In this document: in pieces, positions 8,736 to 16,372 of the stretch
How the letters are laid out: the number at the start of each line of letters is the position of its first letter
Position numbering within the stretch: position 1 is the first letter of the stretch
DNA from: Eubacterium_G segne
GTDB lineage: Bacteria > Bacillota > Clostridia > Lachnospirales > Lachnospiraceae
NCBI RefSeq assembly: GCF_014287775.1
Contig: NZ_JACOOZ010000003.1
Span: forward strand, 124,001-188,000
DNA length: 64,000 nt
Direction: 5' to 3'
Position numbers and translations under genes: made by a program
The notes under the pieces: model-generated
Databases searched by the model: none
What the model saw: only the letters and a program-made list of their open reading frames with translations
Told to the model about the DNA's origin: nothing

Positions 8736-9968
8736 TTGTATAATTTCGAAGAAGAATTAGCAAAATATGGACTAACTCAGGAGAAATATGAACAACTATT
8801 AAAAGATTGTTCCAATAAAGTTCAACATATAACAGATGATGACTGGTCTGAAATTTGTGCAAGATATGGACTTGAATTTAATCCTGATACAATTCGTAAA
8901 GGCTCACAGCCACCACTTATAGGTTCTGCTTTCGTATCAGAATACTACAAATGGAAAGAAAGTTTAAACCAGTCTGAAAATAAAGATGATGAATATTTTG
9001 AAAAACTGCGTTTAGAAAAACAGGAAATTCAAAAAGAAAAACGTAAGTTGTATGATGAGCGTCTTGATATTAATCGTAGACTCCGTGAAGAAGCTAGATT
9101 GGAAACAACTATTGAAAAAATTGATGATATGCTCAATAGTATTGCTGACAATAGATATATTACATATAATAATAATTTTTCTATTGAACAATCTGATAAT
9201 GATATGATTGTTTGTTTATCAGACCTACATTTGGGTGCAACATACTATAATTTTGACGGATATTATGATTCGAATATTGCAAAAGAACGACTTAATCAAT
9301 ATCTTGCAGAAATTATTGAAATTCAGAAAACACACAACGCTGAAAATTGTGTTGTGTTATTACTTGGAGATCTCATAAGTGGTAACATCCATTCCACGAT
9401 TTCTGTTACAAACAAAGAAAACGTAATTGAACAGGTAAAGTTAGCTTGTGAGTATATTTCTGATTTTGTGTATGAACTTGGTAAACATTTTAACAATGTT
9501 GAACTTCGTGGAGTTTCAGGTAATCATAGTAGGATTCAAGAGAAAAAGGAAAATGCCCTTTTGGGTGAACGTTTAGATTCACTTATTGTCTGGTTTATTA
9601 AATCTATGTTAAAAAACGCAGACAACATTATAGTATATGATGAAAATATTGACGAAACGGTATCCACGTTTATTATAAGAGATAAATTATATTTTGGTGT
9701 ACATGGAGATTTTGATTCTACAAATAGTACCTCTATTGCTAAATTAGCCCTTTGGGTAAAAATGACACCATATTGTATACTTTGTGGACATAAACACTTT
9801 CCTGCTATGACAGATGTATCTGGCATCAAAGTTGTACAGTCCGGTAGTCTTGGAGGCAGTGGAGATGAATATACAAGACAGAAACGTTTAACGGGCAAAC
9901 CATCACAAACAGTATTGATTGTTAATAATAAAGGGATTAAATGCTGTTATCCTATTGAATTAGATTGA
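8736..9968 (+). CDS. metallophosphoesterase with N-terminal coiled coil
   Basis: A 410-aa protein starting at TTG behind GAGTTGGTGA. Residues 85-140 form a charged coiled coil. From residue 160 the calcineurin-like phosphoesterase motifs appear in order: SDLHLG (D163, H165), GDLIS (D212), GNHSR (N263, H264), VHGD (H323) and GHKH (H352, H354). All metal ligands are present, so it should be an active phosphatase or nuclease. Phage members of this family are often DNA-metabolism proteins. It belongs to the early gene set with PhoH, the YonK-like protein and HU. The substrate cannot be read from sequence. Confidence 0.85.
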   Translation: MYNFEEELAKYGLTQEKYEQLLKDCSNKVQHITDDDWSEICARYGLEFNPDTIRKGSQPPLIGSAFVSEYYKWKESLNQSENKDDEYFEKLRLEKQEIQKEKRKLYDERLDINRRLREEARLETTIEKIDDMLNSIADNRYITYNNNFSIEQSDNDMIVCLSDLHLGATYYNFDGYYDSNIAKERLNQYLAEIIEIQKTHNAENCVVLLLGDLISGNIHSTISVTNKENVIEQVKLACEYISDFVYELGKHFNNVELRGVSGNHSRIQEKKENALLGERLDSLIVWFIKSMLKNADNIIVYDENIDETVSTFIIRDKLYFGVHGDFDSTNSTSIAKLALWVKMTPYCILCGHKHFPAMTDVSGIKVVQSGSLGGSGDEYTRQKRLTGKPSQTVLIVNNKGIKCCYPIELD

Positions 9969-10047
9969 AAGAAAGGTCATCAGTCATCAAGAAAAGATAA
10001 TCAAAATAACGAGAGTTTGATCACTGTTCAGGATGAAAAATTATAAA

Positions 10048-10158
10048 TTATCTATTCGGTAATTTACGCCAATACTGAGACACATGTTCCCATCTATTAA
10101 GACGAAAGCGGTCATAGGCATTGACAAATACGATATAAGGATAAACACACTTATTCAT
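10048..10158 (-). CDS. 36-aa minus-strand small protein
   Basis: An ATG at 10158 preceded by AAAGGGGATGAAGAT opens 36 codons rich in aromatic and basic residues (...FVNAYDRFRLNRWEHV...). The VNAYDRFR...WEHV core resembles small proteins I recall from Clostridial phages, which supports a real gene. It has its own extended promoter on the minus strand (-35 10258-10263, -10 10235-10240). It is the only gene in the 480-base gap between the phosphoesterase and HU. Function unknown. Confidence 0.6.
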   Translation of the reverse strand: MNKCVYPYIVFVNAYDRFRLNRWEHVSQYWRKLPNR

Positions 10159-10234
10159 ATCTTCATCCCCTTTCTTCAGAATTAATTCTTAGGGAAGGCT
10201 GATGACCTAGAATGTGGAGAATCCCACGAATATT

Positions 10235-10263
10235 ATTATACCATTAAACAATATTGCAGTCCA
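10235..10263 (-). promoter_or_regulatory. sigma-A-type promoter of the 36-aa minus-strand gene
   Basis: Read on the minus strand: TGGACT, 17 bases, TATAAT, with a TGG just upstream of the -10 (extended -10). It leaves a 5' UTR of about 70 bases before the ATG at 10158. Confidence 0.7.
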
Positions 10264-10347
10264 CCATTCGGCTTGGTTTGGCTAAGTAAGATACGCAGAG
10301 ATATACTTAACTGCAATTATATAAAACAGAAACAATTTTGGTTATAT

Positions 10348-10385
10348 GAGGGAGTAGACTCTTTTGAGCTACTACCCTCTTTTTA
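10348..10385 (+). terminator. intrinsic terminator before the HU gene
   Basis: GAGGGAGTAG pairs with CTACTACCCTC around CTCTTTTGAG and is followed by TTTTT. Confidence 0.75.
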
Positions 10386-10448
10386 GTTGATAAAATTATA
10401 AAATAAAAATGCTGAAAAAGGCAAAAAAAGATTAAAAGGAGATATAAA

Positions 10449-10724
10449 ATGAATAAAGATATGTTATTAAAAGAAATTGCAAATAGAATTGAAGGTGCAA
10501 CAAAGTCAGATATTAATGTCGTGTTAGACACTTTTGAAGACGTTATTTTTGATACATTAAAAGCTGATTCAAGTGAAAAAGTTAAATTCGGAAAATTAGG
10601 TGCGTTCTCAGTGAAGGCAGTTCCTGCAAAAGACGGTATAAGTGCTATTAATGGTAAGCCTTGGCATACAGATGCCCATAATGAAATCAAGTTTACAATG
10701 AGTAAAACAAATAAGAATATCTAG
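10449..10724 (+). CDS. HU/IHF-family DNA-binding protein
   Basis: A 91-aa protein with the HU fold signature: N-terminal MNKDMLLKEIANRIEGATKSDINVVLDTFEDVI helix pair, then GKLGAFSVKAVPAKDGINPxT-like beta-arm region and a basic C-terminus. HU proteins bend and compact DNA. Phage copies (YonN in SPbeta, TF1 in SPO1) act in replication or in transcription of modified DNA. ATG has AAAGGAGATATAAA in front. It is close to the following acidic protein gene. Confidence 0.88.
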   Translation: MNKDMLLKEIANRIEGATKSDINVVLDTFEDVIFDTLKADSSEKVKFGKLGAFSVKAVPAKDGISAINGKPWHTDAHNEIKFTMSKTNKNI

Positions 10725-10743
10725 TCTGAAAGGTCGTGAGATT

Positions 10744-11322
10744 TTGAAGAAAAAGAATAAATATGAAGATATTAAAATGATAGACCTTGATGACAAAGCT
10801 GACATTTCTAATATTTATATTGAACATTTATATAATACAGACAAAACTGTTGGATTTGTCGCTAGTAAAGAACTTGCAGAATATGTTTTACAAAATGTCA
10901 TTAACCTTGATGAAACAAGTGTTAAGGAAATAAATTTTATTGATCTATATGATATTAATGAATATCTTATATCTGTCAATGATGAAGGACACATTGTTGC
11001 TACTCCAATTGATGAACTTTATAACGTCTTTGATGATGTTGATATTGTTTACATTGATATGGATGGAGATATTGAACAGGATGTTATTGATTATTGTGTA
11101 AATGAAAACAAAGAAGTAATTTTGTTTGGCGAAACAGATGATAAAGACTGTGAATGTTGTGATTATACAAATTGTAAACATACTTCTTCTACTACTAATT
11201 ATTTTATAAATGATAAAGCTGTTAGTAAAGAAGAATACGAAGATGCTATGGCTGAAATAGATTTAAAATATAAGGAATTTCATGATGAAATGAATAGATG
11301 GATAGATTTGTTAAGTTGGTAA
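10744..11322 (+). CDS. acidic hypothetical protein
   Basis: A 192-aa very acidic protein starting at TTG behind GAAAGGTCGTGA. It has a stretch of Asp/Glu with Ile/Val and a Cys cluster CECCDYTNC (about 138-147), possibly a metal site. No family is recognised. High negative charge next to HU could mean DNA mimicry or HU binding, but nothing in the sequence proves this. Confidence 0.6.
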   Translation: MKKKNKYEDIKMIDLDDKADISNIYIEHLYNTDKTVGFVASKELAEYVLQNVINLDETSVKEINFIDLYDINEYLISVNDEGHIVATPIDELYNVFDDVDIVYIDMDGDIEQDVIDYCVNENKEVILFGETDDKDCECCDYTNCKHTSSTTNYFINDKAVSKEEYEDAMAEIDLKYKEFHDEMNRWIDLLSW

Positions 11323-11346
11323 GATGTTAAATCTTGAATTTATAGA

Positions 11347-11374
11347 GAGTGTGTAGTTTACTATGCACTCTTTT
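11347..11374 (+). terminator. intrinsic terminator before tRNA-Lys
   Basis: A 10-bp stem GAGTGTGTAG/CTATGCACTC with a TTTA loop, followed by TTTTG. It ends the HU operon just upstream of the tRNA. Confidence 0.75.
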
Positions 11375-11379
11375 GTTTT

Positions 11380-11453
11380 GGGTATGTAGTTCAGTTGGTT
11401 AGAACAACCGGCTTTTAACCGGTAGATCAGGGGTTCGAGTCCCTTTATGCCCA
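11380..11453 (+). tRNA. tRNA-Lys (TTT)
   Basis: Acceptor GGGTATG with TATGCCC (two G-T pairs), anticodon stem ACCGG/CCGGT around CTTTTAA (anticodon TTT), T-arm GGGGTTCGAGTCCC and discriminator A. No CCA is encoded. AAA is a dominant codon of this phage. Confidence 0.94.
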
Positions 11454-11480
11454 TTGATTTGATGTTTCTGTGAATGGAAA

Positions 11481-11603
11481 CAGAGAATATAAATATGTGC
11501 TCATAATTGGTGTCATAGCTGATTGTGGGATTTATGGAGAGATAGTTAGGAAGTCATGAGCCTGACGAAAGTGTAACCTCATTCGCACTTCTCTCCTATT
11601 TTT
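11481..11603 (+). ncRNA. leader-like RNA segment, copy A
   Basis: One of three related segments (also 14103-14525 and 15066-15201). Each starts with an (A/C)AGAGAATA-type AT-rich box. Then come a first stem, a conserved ATTATGGAG-like linker, and a second stem whose arms differ but pair in each copy (GGAGA/TCTCC here), ending in CTCTC plus a T-rich run. Here inner stems GAAGT/ACTTC and ATGAG/CTCAT are also possible. It lies between tRNA-Lys and the nuclease gene at 11635. Confidence 0.4.
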
Positions 11604-11634
11604 ATGGAATGAGGGGAAATGAGGAAAATAAATT

Positions 11635-12945
11635 ATGGGAAAAGGAAAATCAACAGAGGAACGTATCAAATATTTTAAAGATATGTTTCCTATTAAATTT
11701 AATGACGAAATTACTTTATATTTATTAGATGAAAACGTTGATGTTGTCATTGATAATCAAAATTTACGCAATTATTATTTTAATGTGATTGATAATGATG
11801 GATATAAATATAGACAAAACATTCATCATATCCTGTCTTCAAGAAAAAATTATAAATGTCCAGCAAGATTTTTCGCCAACAATCCATATACGTATGAAAA
11901 CATAAATAATTTCTTTAAAATTAATGATATTGATTTATTTATTAATGGCATAAATCTTCCAATATCAGGATGTGCAAGAGAAAAATTTGATTTTGTAAAA
12001 AGTAATGGTGAAATAGTTAGTACCACATGGAATCAAATTCAACATCATACATTCAGATACAAAAAGGATTATGATGAAGCAAAACAAAAGAAATTTGATG
12101 ATACACATATGACAAAAGATAAGGCTATTCCTATTATATTAAAAAAATCAGAGGAATTAAAAAGACCTTTGTTACAAAGTGATTTTGAAGGTGTTGAAAC
12201 AACGGATACTTCCATTGGAATTCGTGTAATTTGGCGTATATGGGGAACTTTTACAAATATGATTAAAGATTTAGGACTTCAAGAACATGATGGATATTTC
12301 AGACCTAATGATAAAAATTATCATTCACATGATGAAGTAATAAATTCTGTAAAAAGTGTTTGTGATAAAGTAAAGACAGAAGGACGCGCTATTGTAATGT
12401 ATCCAGATTTTAAAGGATATATTGATATTGAAATATCTACAATTAGAAGACATTGCGAATTAGATGGAACTACTCTTAACAAATTGGTAGAAAAATATGG
12501 TTGCAAGCTACAACAAGCAGGAAATGGACTTAACCATACATTTTCCGATGGCGAGCGAATTGTTTCAAAATATGAGTATGATTTTAGCAATTTTCTTAGA
12601 ACACACGGATTAAACTTTAATGTAGATTATTTTAGAAATATTCCATACAAATCTATAGATAGTTCTTACAGTGGTAAAATGAATTGCGATTATCTTATTA
12701 TTTTCAATAATAAAAAAGTCTATATAGAACTTGCTGGCATACTTGGAAATAAAGGTCATCAAGAAGCTTATCGAAATAATACCCCAATAAAATCAAAATC
12801 AAAAGAATTGTATCGACAGAAATTATACCAAAAGCGTGACATTTTTGAACGAAATGGACTTGATTATTATATTTTATTAAAAGATGAAATGAATGAAGAA
12901 ACATATAATAATATATTGAATAAATATTTGAAAGAAGTGACTTAG
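11635..12945 (+). CDS. putative free-standing homing nuclease, PD-(D/E)xK/VSR-like
   Basis: A 436-aa protein. The C-terminal third has a nuclease-like core: YEYDFSNFLRTHG, then GKMNCDYLIIFNNKKVYIELAGI (D...E-x-A pattern) and a helix with basic residues, as in EDxHD/VSR-type homing enzymes. The middle has a domain typical of DNA-binding modules in such proteins (KDKAIPIILKKSEELKRPLLQSDF, repeated in form at residues 225-260). ATG is preceded by GGAAATGAGGAAAAT. It lies next to tRNA-Lys, a usual place for phage homing genes. Active site not proven. Confidence 0.6.
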   Translation: MGKGKSTEERIKYFKDMFPIKFNDEITLYLLDENVDVVIDNQNLRNYYFNVIDNDGYKYRQNIHHILSSRKNYKCPARFFANNPYTYENINNFFKINDIDLFINGINLPISGCAREKFDFVKSNGEIVSTTWNQIQHHTFRYKKDYDEAKQKKFDDTHMTKDKAIPIILKKSEELKRPLLQSDFEGVETTDTSIGIRVIWRIWGTFTNMIKDLGLQEHDGYFRPNDKNYHSHDEVINSVKSVCDKVKTEGRAIVMYPDFKGYIDIEISTIRRHCELDGTTLNKLVEKYGCKLQQAGNGLNHTFSDGERIVSKYEYDFSNFLRTHGLNFNVDYFRNIPYKSIDSSYSGKMNCDYLIIFNNKKVYIELAGILGNKGHQEAYRNNTPIKSKSKELYRQKLYQKRDIFERNGLDYYILLKDEMNEETYNNILNKYLKEVT

Positions 12946-12991
12946 TATTTACTACTATCTCACTTTTTTTGTTTGAAAGGAAGTGAGAAAA

Positions 12992-14032
12992 ATGTCAAGA
13001 TTTACAGTCTATAATCATATTGTAACAGATGAAAAATATGCAAAAATTAATAAGGATAATATTGATTTGATGGATGATTGGATAGAATATTTGCAATCAA
13101 TTGATAGAGCACCACAGACGCTCCACGCTTATCGGAACGACTTAAAGGTATTCTTTACATGGAATCTTGAGTTCAATGGGAACAAATTCTTTCCTGATTT
13201 AACTAAACGTGAAGTTGCAAAGTTTCAAAATCACGCATTAAATACATGGGGATGGAGTTCAAATAGAATTAGACGAGTAAAGTCAACACTCTCTTCATTA
13301 TCAAATTATATAAGAGATATTCTTGATGATGAACCTGAATTTGAAAACTACAAACCTATTATTAGAAAAATTGCAAATCCAGCCAAGGAAGTTGTAAGAG
13401 AAAAAACAATACTTTCTGATGAACAAGTAGAACTATTGTTAAATACACTTGTTGAAAGGAAAGAATATGAAGCAGCTTGTGCAGTAGCCGTACTTGCCTT
13501 TTCTGGAATGAGACATGCAGAGTTATTACAAATGAAAGTTGAATATTTCAATGACGATCATTTTGTCTATGATTCTATGTGGAAAACAGATAAGGTAAGA
13601 GCAAAAGGTTTCGGGAAAAATGGTAAGCAAATTAACAAATTTATATTATATAGTGCAAAACCATATTTGGATTTATGGTTAAAAGAACGTGAAAGACTAG
13701 GAATTGAAAGTGAATGGTTGTTTGTGACAGTTTCTGTTGATAAAGAAACAAAACAAAGAACATATCATCAGCGAAGAGATGTAAGCTCATGGATTCAAAT
13801 GATGGAAGATATTTTAGGTGTTGACGCATATTGTCATATGTTTAGACATTATACATGTACACGCTTACATAGATTAAATTTGCCAGCTCACGTAATTCAA
13901 GAATTTTTCGCATGGTCTAGTGCAGAAATGCTCAGTATCTACAACGACCTGACTGCCGAAGATGAATTTGGAAAATATTTCGATAGAGATGGTGTAAAAG
14001 AAGTTAAACAGGGTTCTTTAACAGACGCATAA
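12992..14032 (+). CDS. tyrosine recombinase (not the integrase)
   Basis: A 346-aa protein with a core-binding SAM-like N-terminal half and a catalytic domain with R174 (SGMRHAELL), H282-x-x-R285 (CHMFRHYTC), W308 (FFAWSS, in place of the second His) and the nucleophile Y317 (MLSIYND). It is therefore an active-looking XerC/D-type enzyme. The integrase next to the attachment end is at 61116-62426, so this one probably has another job, such as resolving genome multimers or DNA inversion; SPbeta-like phages carry YopP in a similar way. ATG 12992 has better spacing from GAAAGGAAGTG than GTG 12983. Confidence 0.85.
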   Translation: MSRFTVYNHIVTDEKYAKINKDNIDLMDDWIEYLQSIDRAPQTLHAYRNDLKVFFTWNLEFNGNKFFPDLTKREVAKFQNHALNTWGWSSNRIRRVKSTLSSLSNYIRDILDDEPEFENYKPIIRKIANPAKEVVREKTILSDEQVELLLNTLVERKEYEAACAVAVLAFSGMRHAELLQMKVEYFNDDHFVYDSMWKTDKVRAKGFGKNGKQINKFILYSAKPYLDLWLKERERLGIESEWLFVTVSVDKETKQRTYHQRRDVSSWIQMMEDILGVDAYCHMFRHYTCTRLHRLNLPAHVIQEFFAWSSAEMLSIYNDLTAEDEFGKYFDRDGVKEVKQGSLTDA

Positions 14033-14102
14033 TTAATATCATTCTTGAAGACACCTCAAGCCCGATGAAGCTTTCGTCTAACATCATTCTTCTACTATCA
14101 AA

Positions 14103-14525
14103 CAGAGAATATATAAGTAACACATCTTGACATTTGCTATTCATGTAGCATTGTAAGTCCAATCTTCTATTCTATCGACATCTAGATTCTTTGGTTATTC
14201 TCATCCTTCAAAATGAGAAGATGTCCGTGATTGTCTACGTTAATGAGAAACGATAATGAACAAAAATCTTTGGATTTTTACTTGGTGAGGTGCTTGCACC
14301 TAGCCTTGATTTTTATGTGGCTGGTGTCCGGTCTGGCAATCTGGAAAGACAGATATGACTCTATAGAAGAATTGGTTAATTCGTCTGACTGTCTATCAGA
14401 AGATTATGGGTTCGAGTCTCGTTAGAGTCACTACTATGCGAGAAGTCCTGAAGATGAAAGTCTATTAGTGGGATGCATACAACTTTTAGATGTGAGTAGC
14501 TCATCACTACTCTCTCGCTTTATTA
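14103..14525 (+). ncRNA. leader-like RNA segment, copy B, enclosing tRNA-Asp
   Basis: It shares the ACAGAGAATATATAAG start box and the closing GCGAGA...TCTCTCGC stem with copies A and C. It is longer, and tRNA-Asp occupies the position of the first stem. The end reads CTCATCACTACTCTCTCGC and is followed by a T-rich stretch. Confidence 0.35.
14357..14430 (+). tRNA. tRNA-Asp (GTC)
   Basis: Acceptor GACTCTA with TAGAGTC, anticodon stem TCTGA/TCAGA around CTGTCTA (anticodon GTC), T-arm ATGGG-TTCGAGT-CTCGT and discriminator A. The T-stem contains two G-T pairs, so it is slightly weak but complete. Confidence 0.88.
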
Positions 14526-14527
14526 AA

Positions 14528-14565
14528 AATAAGACTGTCAAGCACATCACTTTGACAGTCTTATT
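14528..14565. terminator. strong bidirectional terminator
   Basis: A perfect 14-bp stem AATAAGACTGTCAA/TTGACAGTCTTATT with A- and T-rich flanks on both sides. It can end the tRNA-Asp transcript from the left and the minus-strand micro-transcript from the right. Confidence 0.85.
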
Positions 14566-14730
14566 CCCAATTTGTTTTTCTAAGACCTTGGTGCAATTTA
14601 CATGACGACAAACGCCGTACCATCATAGCGTTTATTATCCTTTTATTCCTGATGGTGTCGTGTACACATTTTATGCCTTCACTGCAAATGGATTGATGTG
14701 AAATCCTATCTTACCCAAGGCAGTCTCACT

Positions 14731-14814
14731 TTAGCAGTTGGGATCTGCAATACTATTATTGCCATCGCATTGACTTTTACTCAGAACGGGCATATTCAAA
14801 ACGGCTTTTAACAT
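14731..14814 (-). CDS. 27-aa minus-strand peptide
   Basis: ATG at 14814 behind AGAAAGGAATGGTGATT opens 27 codons (begins MLKAVLNMPVL, ends SIADPNC). It is the first reading frame of a separate minus-strand transcription unit with a near-consensus promoter (14850-14878) and a strong terminator (14528-14565). A second tiny frame with ATGATG and AAAAGGA follows (about 14574-14639). The peptide is too short for family recognition. The transcript may instead act as an RNA. Confidence 0.5.
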   Translation of the reverse strand: MLKAVLNMPVLSKSQCDGNNSIADPNC

Positions 14815-14849
14815 AATCACCATTCCTTTCTGCCAATTATGGCAGATAT

Positions 14850-14878
14850 ATTATAGTCTGTTTGATTAGCGAAGTCAA
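14850..14878 (-). promoter_or_regulatory. near-consensus promoter of a minus-strand micro-transcript
   Basis: On the minus strand: TTGACT (14878-14873), 17 bases, TATAAT (14855-14850). Transcription would start near 14843 and run to the terminator at 14565-14528, about 310 bases. Confidence 0.8.
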
Positions 14879-14890
14879 TGTGATGATTTT

Positions 14891-14963
14891 ACACCTTTAG
14901 CTTAATTGGTAGAGCAACGATCTCCAAAATCGTCAGGTCTATGTTCAAATCGTAGAAGGTGTG
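14891..14963 (+). tRNA. tRNA-Trp (CCA)
   Basis: Acceptor ACACCTT with AAGGTGT, anticodon stem ACGAT/ATCGT around CTCCAAA (anticodon CCA), T-arm CTATG-TTCAAAT-CGTAG and discriminator G. Confidence 0.94.
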
Positions 14964-15014
14964 CTAAGTGAAGTGAATTGCACTTTCATTGGAAATTTAA
15001 TATTGGAAATTATG

Positions 15015-15046
15015 AGAAGTCATTTCGTATAAAGTGGCTTCTTTTT
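15015..15046 (+). terminator. intrinsic terminator after tRNA-Trp
   Basis: An 11-bp stem AGAAGTCATTT/AAGTGGCTTCT (two G-T pairs) followed by TTTTT. Confidence 0.78.
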
Positions 15047-15065
15047 ATGTTGTGATGGAATAAAA

Positions 15066-15201
15066 AAGAGAATAAATATATAGCCAACTATGAGAGGATT
15101 GTTACTGTTTCGGTTGCAGGTAGTTGGATTATGGAGTGAGAAGCCTTTGACTGATCATCTTAGGTACAGTAGATACTCGCACTACTCTCTCACTCTGTTT
15201 T
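15066..15201 (+). ncRNA. leader-like RNA segment, copy C
   Basis: It starts AAGAGAATAAATATATAG. It has a 7-bp stem CCAACTA/TAGTTGG followed by A, like a tRNA acceptor stem but enclosing only 30 bases, then ATTATGGAGTGAGAAG and a closing GAGTGAGA/TCTCACTC stem with a T-rich end. It precedes the nuclease gene at 15236, as copy A precedes that at 11635. Confidence 0.4.
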
Positions 15202-15235
15202 AATTGGTTTTTGCGAGTGGAAAGCGAGAAATGAT

Positions 15236-16342
15236 ATGGGAAGAAAATTAACTGACGAAGAATACAAACAAAAATTAAAAGAAACAAATCCTGAGTATGA
15301 AAGTCTTGCTCCATATCAAGGAAACAAAATTAAAATACCACATAGACACATTAAATGTGGGTATATTTGGGATGTAAAACCAAATGTATTGGATCAAAAC
15401 ACATATGGATGTCCTTTTTGTTCAGGAAAAGTGAGAAAAGATATTACATATTTTAAAGATGAAGTATATAAACTTGTTGGTGATGAATACGAAGTTATTG
15501 GTGATTATGTAAACACTCATACTAAAACTACGTTTAGACATAATGTCTGTGGACATATTTTTGATATGACACCACATAACTTTATTTCTGGTCAAAGATG
15601 TAAATATTGTCAACATAGAAGTTATGTAAAAACAACTGAAGAGTTTAAACAGGAACTGTTTGATCTTGTTGAGGAAGAATATATATTAGAAGATGAATAT
15701 ATAAATAATCATACAAAAGTAAATTTTAGACATAAAATTTGTGGTCACTTATGGAACACTACGCCATCTGAAATTTTGAATGGATATAGATGTATTTATT
15801 GTTATGGGAATAAAAAACTCACTCAAAATGATTTTGAAGATAAAGTTTATGAACAACGTGGTAATGAATATAGTGTTGTTGGAAAATATATAAACTATTC
15901 TACAAAAGTGTCAATGAGACACAACAAATGCGGATGTATTTGGAATGTTATTCCTGGTGCATTCTTTAGTAAAATGTCTGGATGTCCTAAATGCAACCAA
16001 TCAAAAGGAGAATCAAGGATTGAGACGTATTTGCAGAAAAATAAAATTTCATATATTTCACAGATGAAATATGAAGATTTACGTGGCGATAGAAATATAC
16101 CATTGTCTTACGATTTTTACTTAGAGGATTTTAATATTCTTATCGAATATCAAGGACAACAACATAAATACTCTGTCGATTGGTTTGGTGGTGAAGAAAA
16201 GTTTAAACGCCAACAAGAAATTGACATGATGAAAAAGAATTATGCAGAAGAACATAATATTGAATTATTAGAAATTTGGTATTATGACTTTGACAATATA
16301 GAAAACATTTTAGGAAGTCGGCTGTTAAAACAGTCGGCTTAA
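15236..16342 (+). CDS. putative homing nuclease with zinc-ribbon repeats and VSR-like domain
   Basis: A 368-aa protein. Residues 1-255 contain four repeats of a CGxxW...P...GxxCxxC-type module (HIKCGYIWDVKP...GCPFC; HNVCGHIFDMTP...CKYC; HKICGHLWNTTP...CIYC; HNKCGCIWNVIP...GCPKC), each able to bind zinc and probably DNA. The C-terminus has GESRIETYLQKNKI...SYDFYLEDFNILIEYQGQQHK, the E...D...E-x-Q core of the VSR/EDxHD nuclease fold. Such proteins act as free-standing homing endonucleases in phages. It sits next to tRNA-Trp. Confidence 0.75.
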   Translation: MGRKLTDEEYKQKLKETNPEYESLAPYQGNKIKIPHRHIKCGYIWDVKPNVLDQNTYGCPFCSGKVRKDITYFKDEVYKLVGDEYEVIGDYVNTHTKTTFRHNVCGHIFDMTPHNFISGQRCKYCQHRSYVKTTEEFKQELFDLVEEEYILEDEYINNHTKVNFRHKICGHLWNTTPSEILNGYRCIYCYGNKKLTQNDFEDKVYEQRGNEYSVVGKYINYSTKVSMRHNKCGCIWNVIPGAFFSKMSGCPKCNQSKGESRIETYLQKNKISYISQMKYEDLRGDRNIPLSYDFYLEDFNILIEYQGQQHKYSVDWFGGEEKFKRQQEIDMMKKNYAEEHNIELLEIWYYDFDNIENILGSRLLKQSA

Positions 16343-16372
16343 TTTAGTTGTAAATAAAGGAGGTGTGGCTTC

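Noticed and set aside
9536..9898. 120-aa minus-strand ORF inside the phosphoesterase gene
   Set aside because: Antisense shadow of a gene with all catalytic motifs.
10250..10315. Possible tRNA with GCAGT/ACTGC ends
   Set aside because: Short acceptor, no anticodon or T-loop pattern; the bases serve as promoter of the minus-strand 36-aa gene.
10307..10690. 127-aa minus-strand ORF over the HU gene
   Set aside because: It is antisense to a clear HU gene and has no RBS.
14270..14350. Additional tRNA upstream of tRNA-Asp
   Set aside because: A hairpin AGGTGCTTGCACCT exists but no complete cloverleaf could be drawn.
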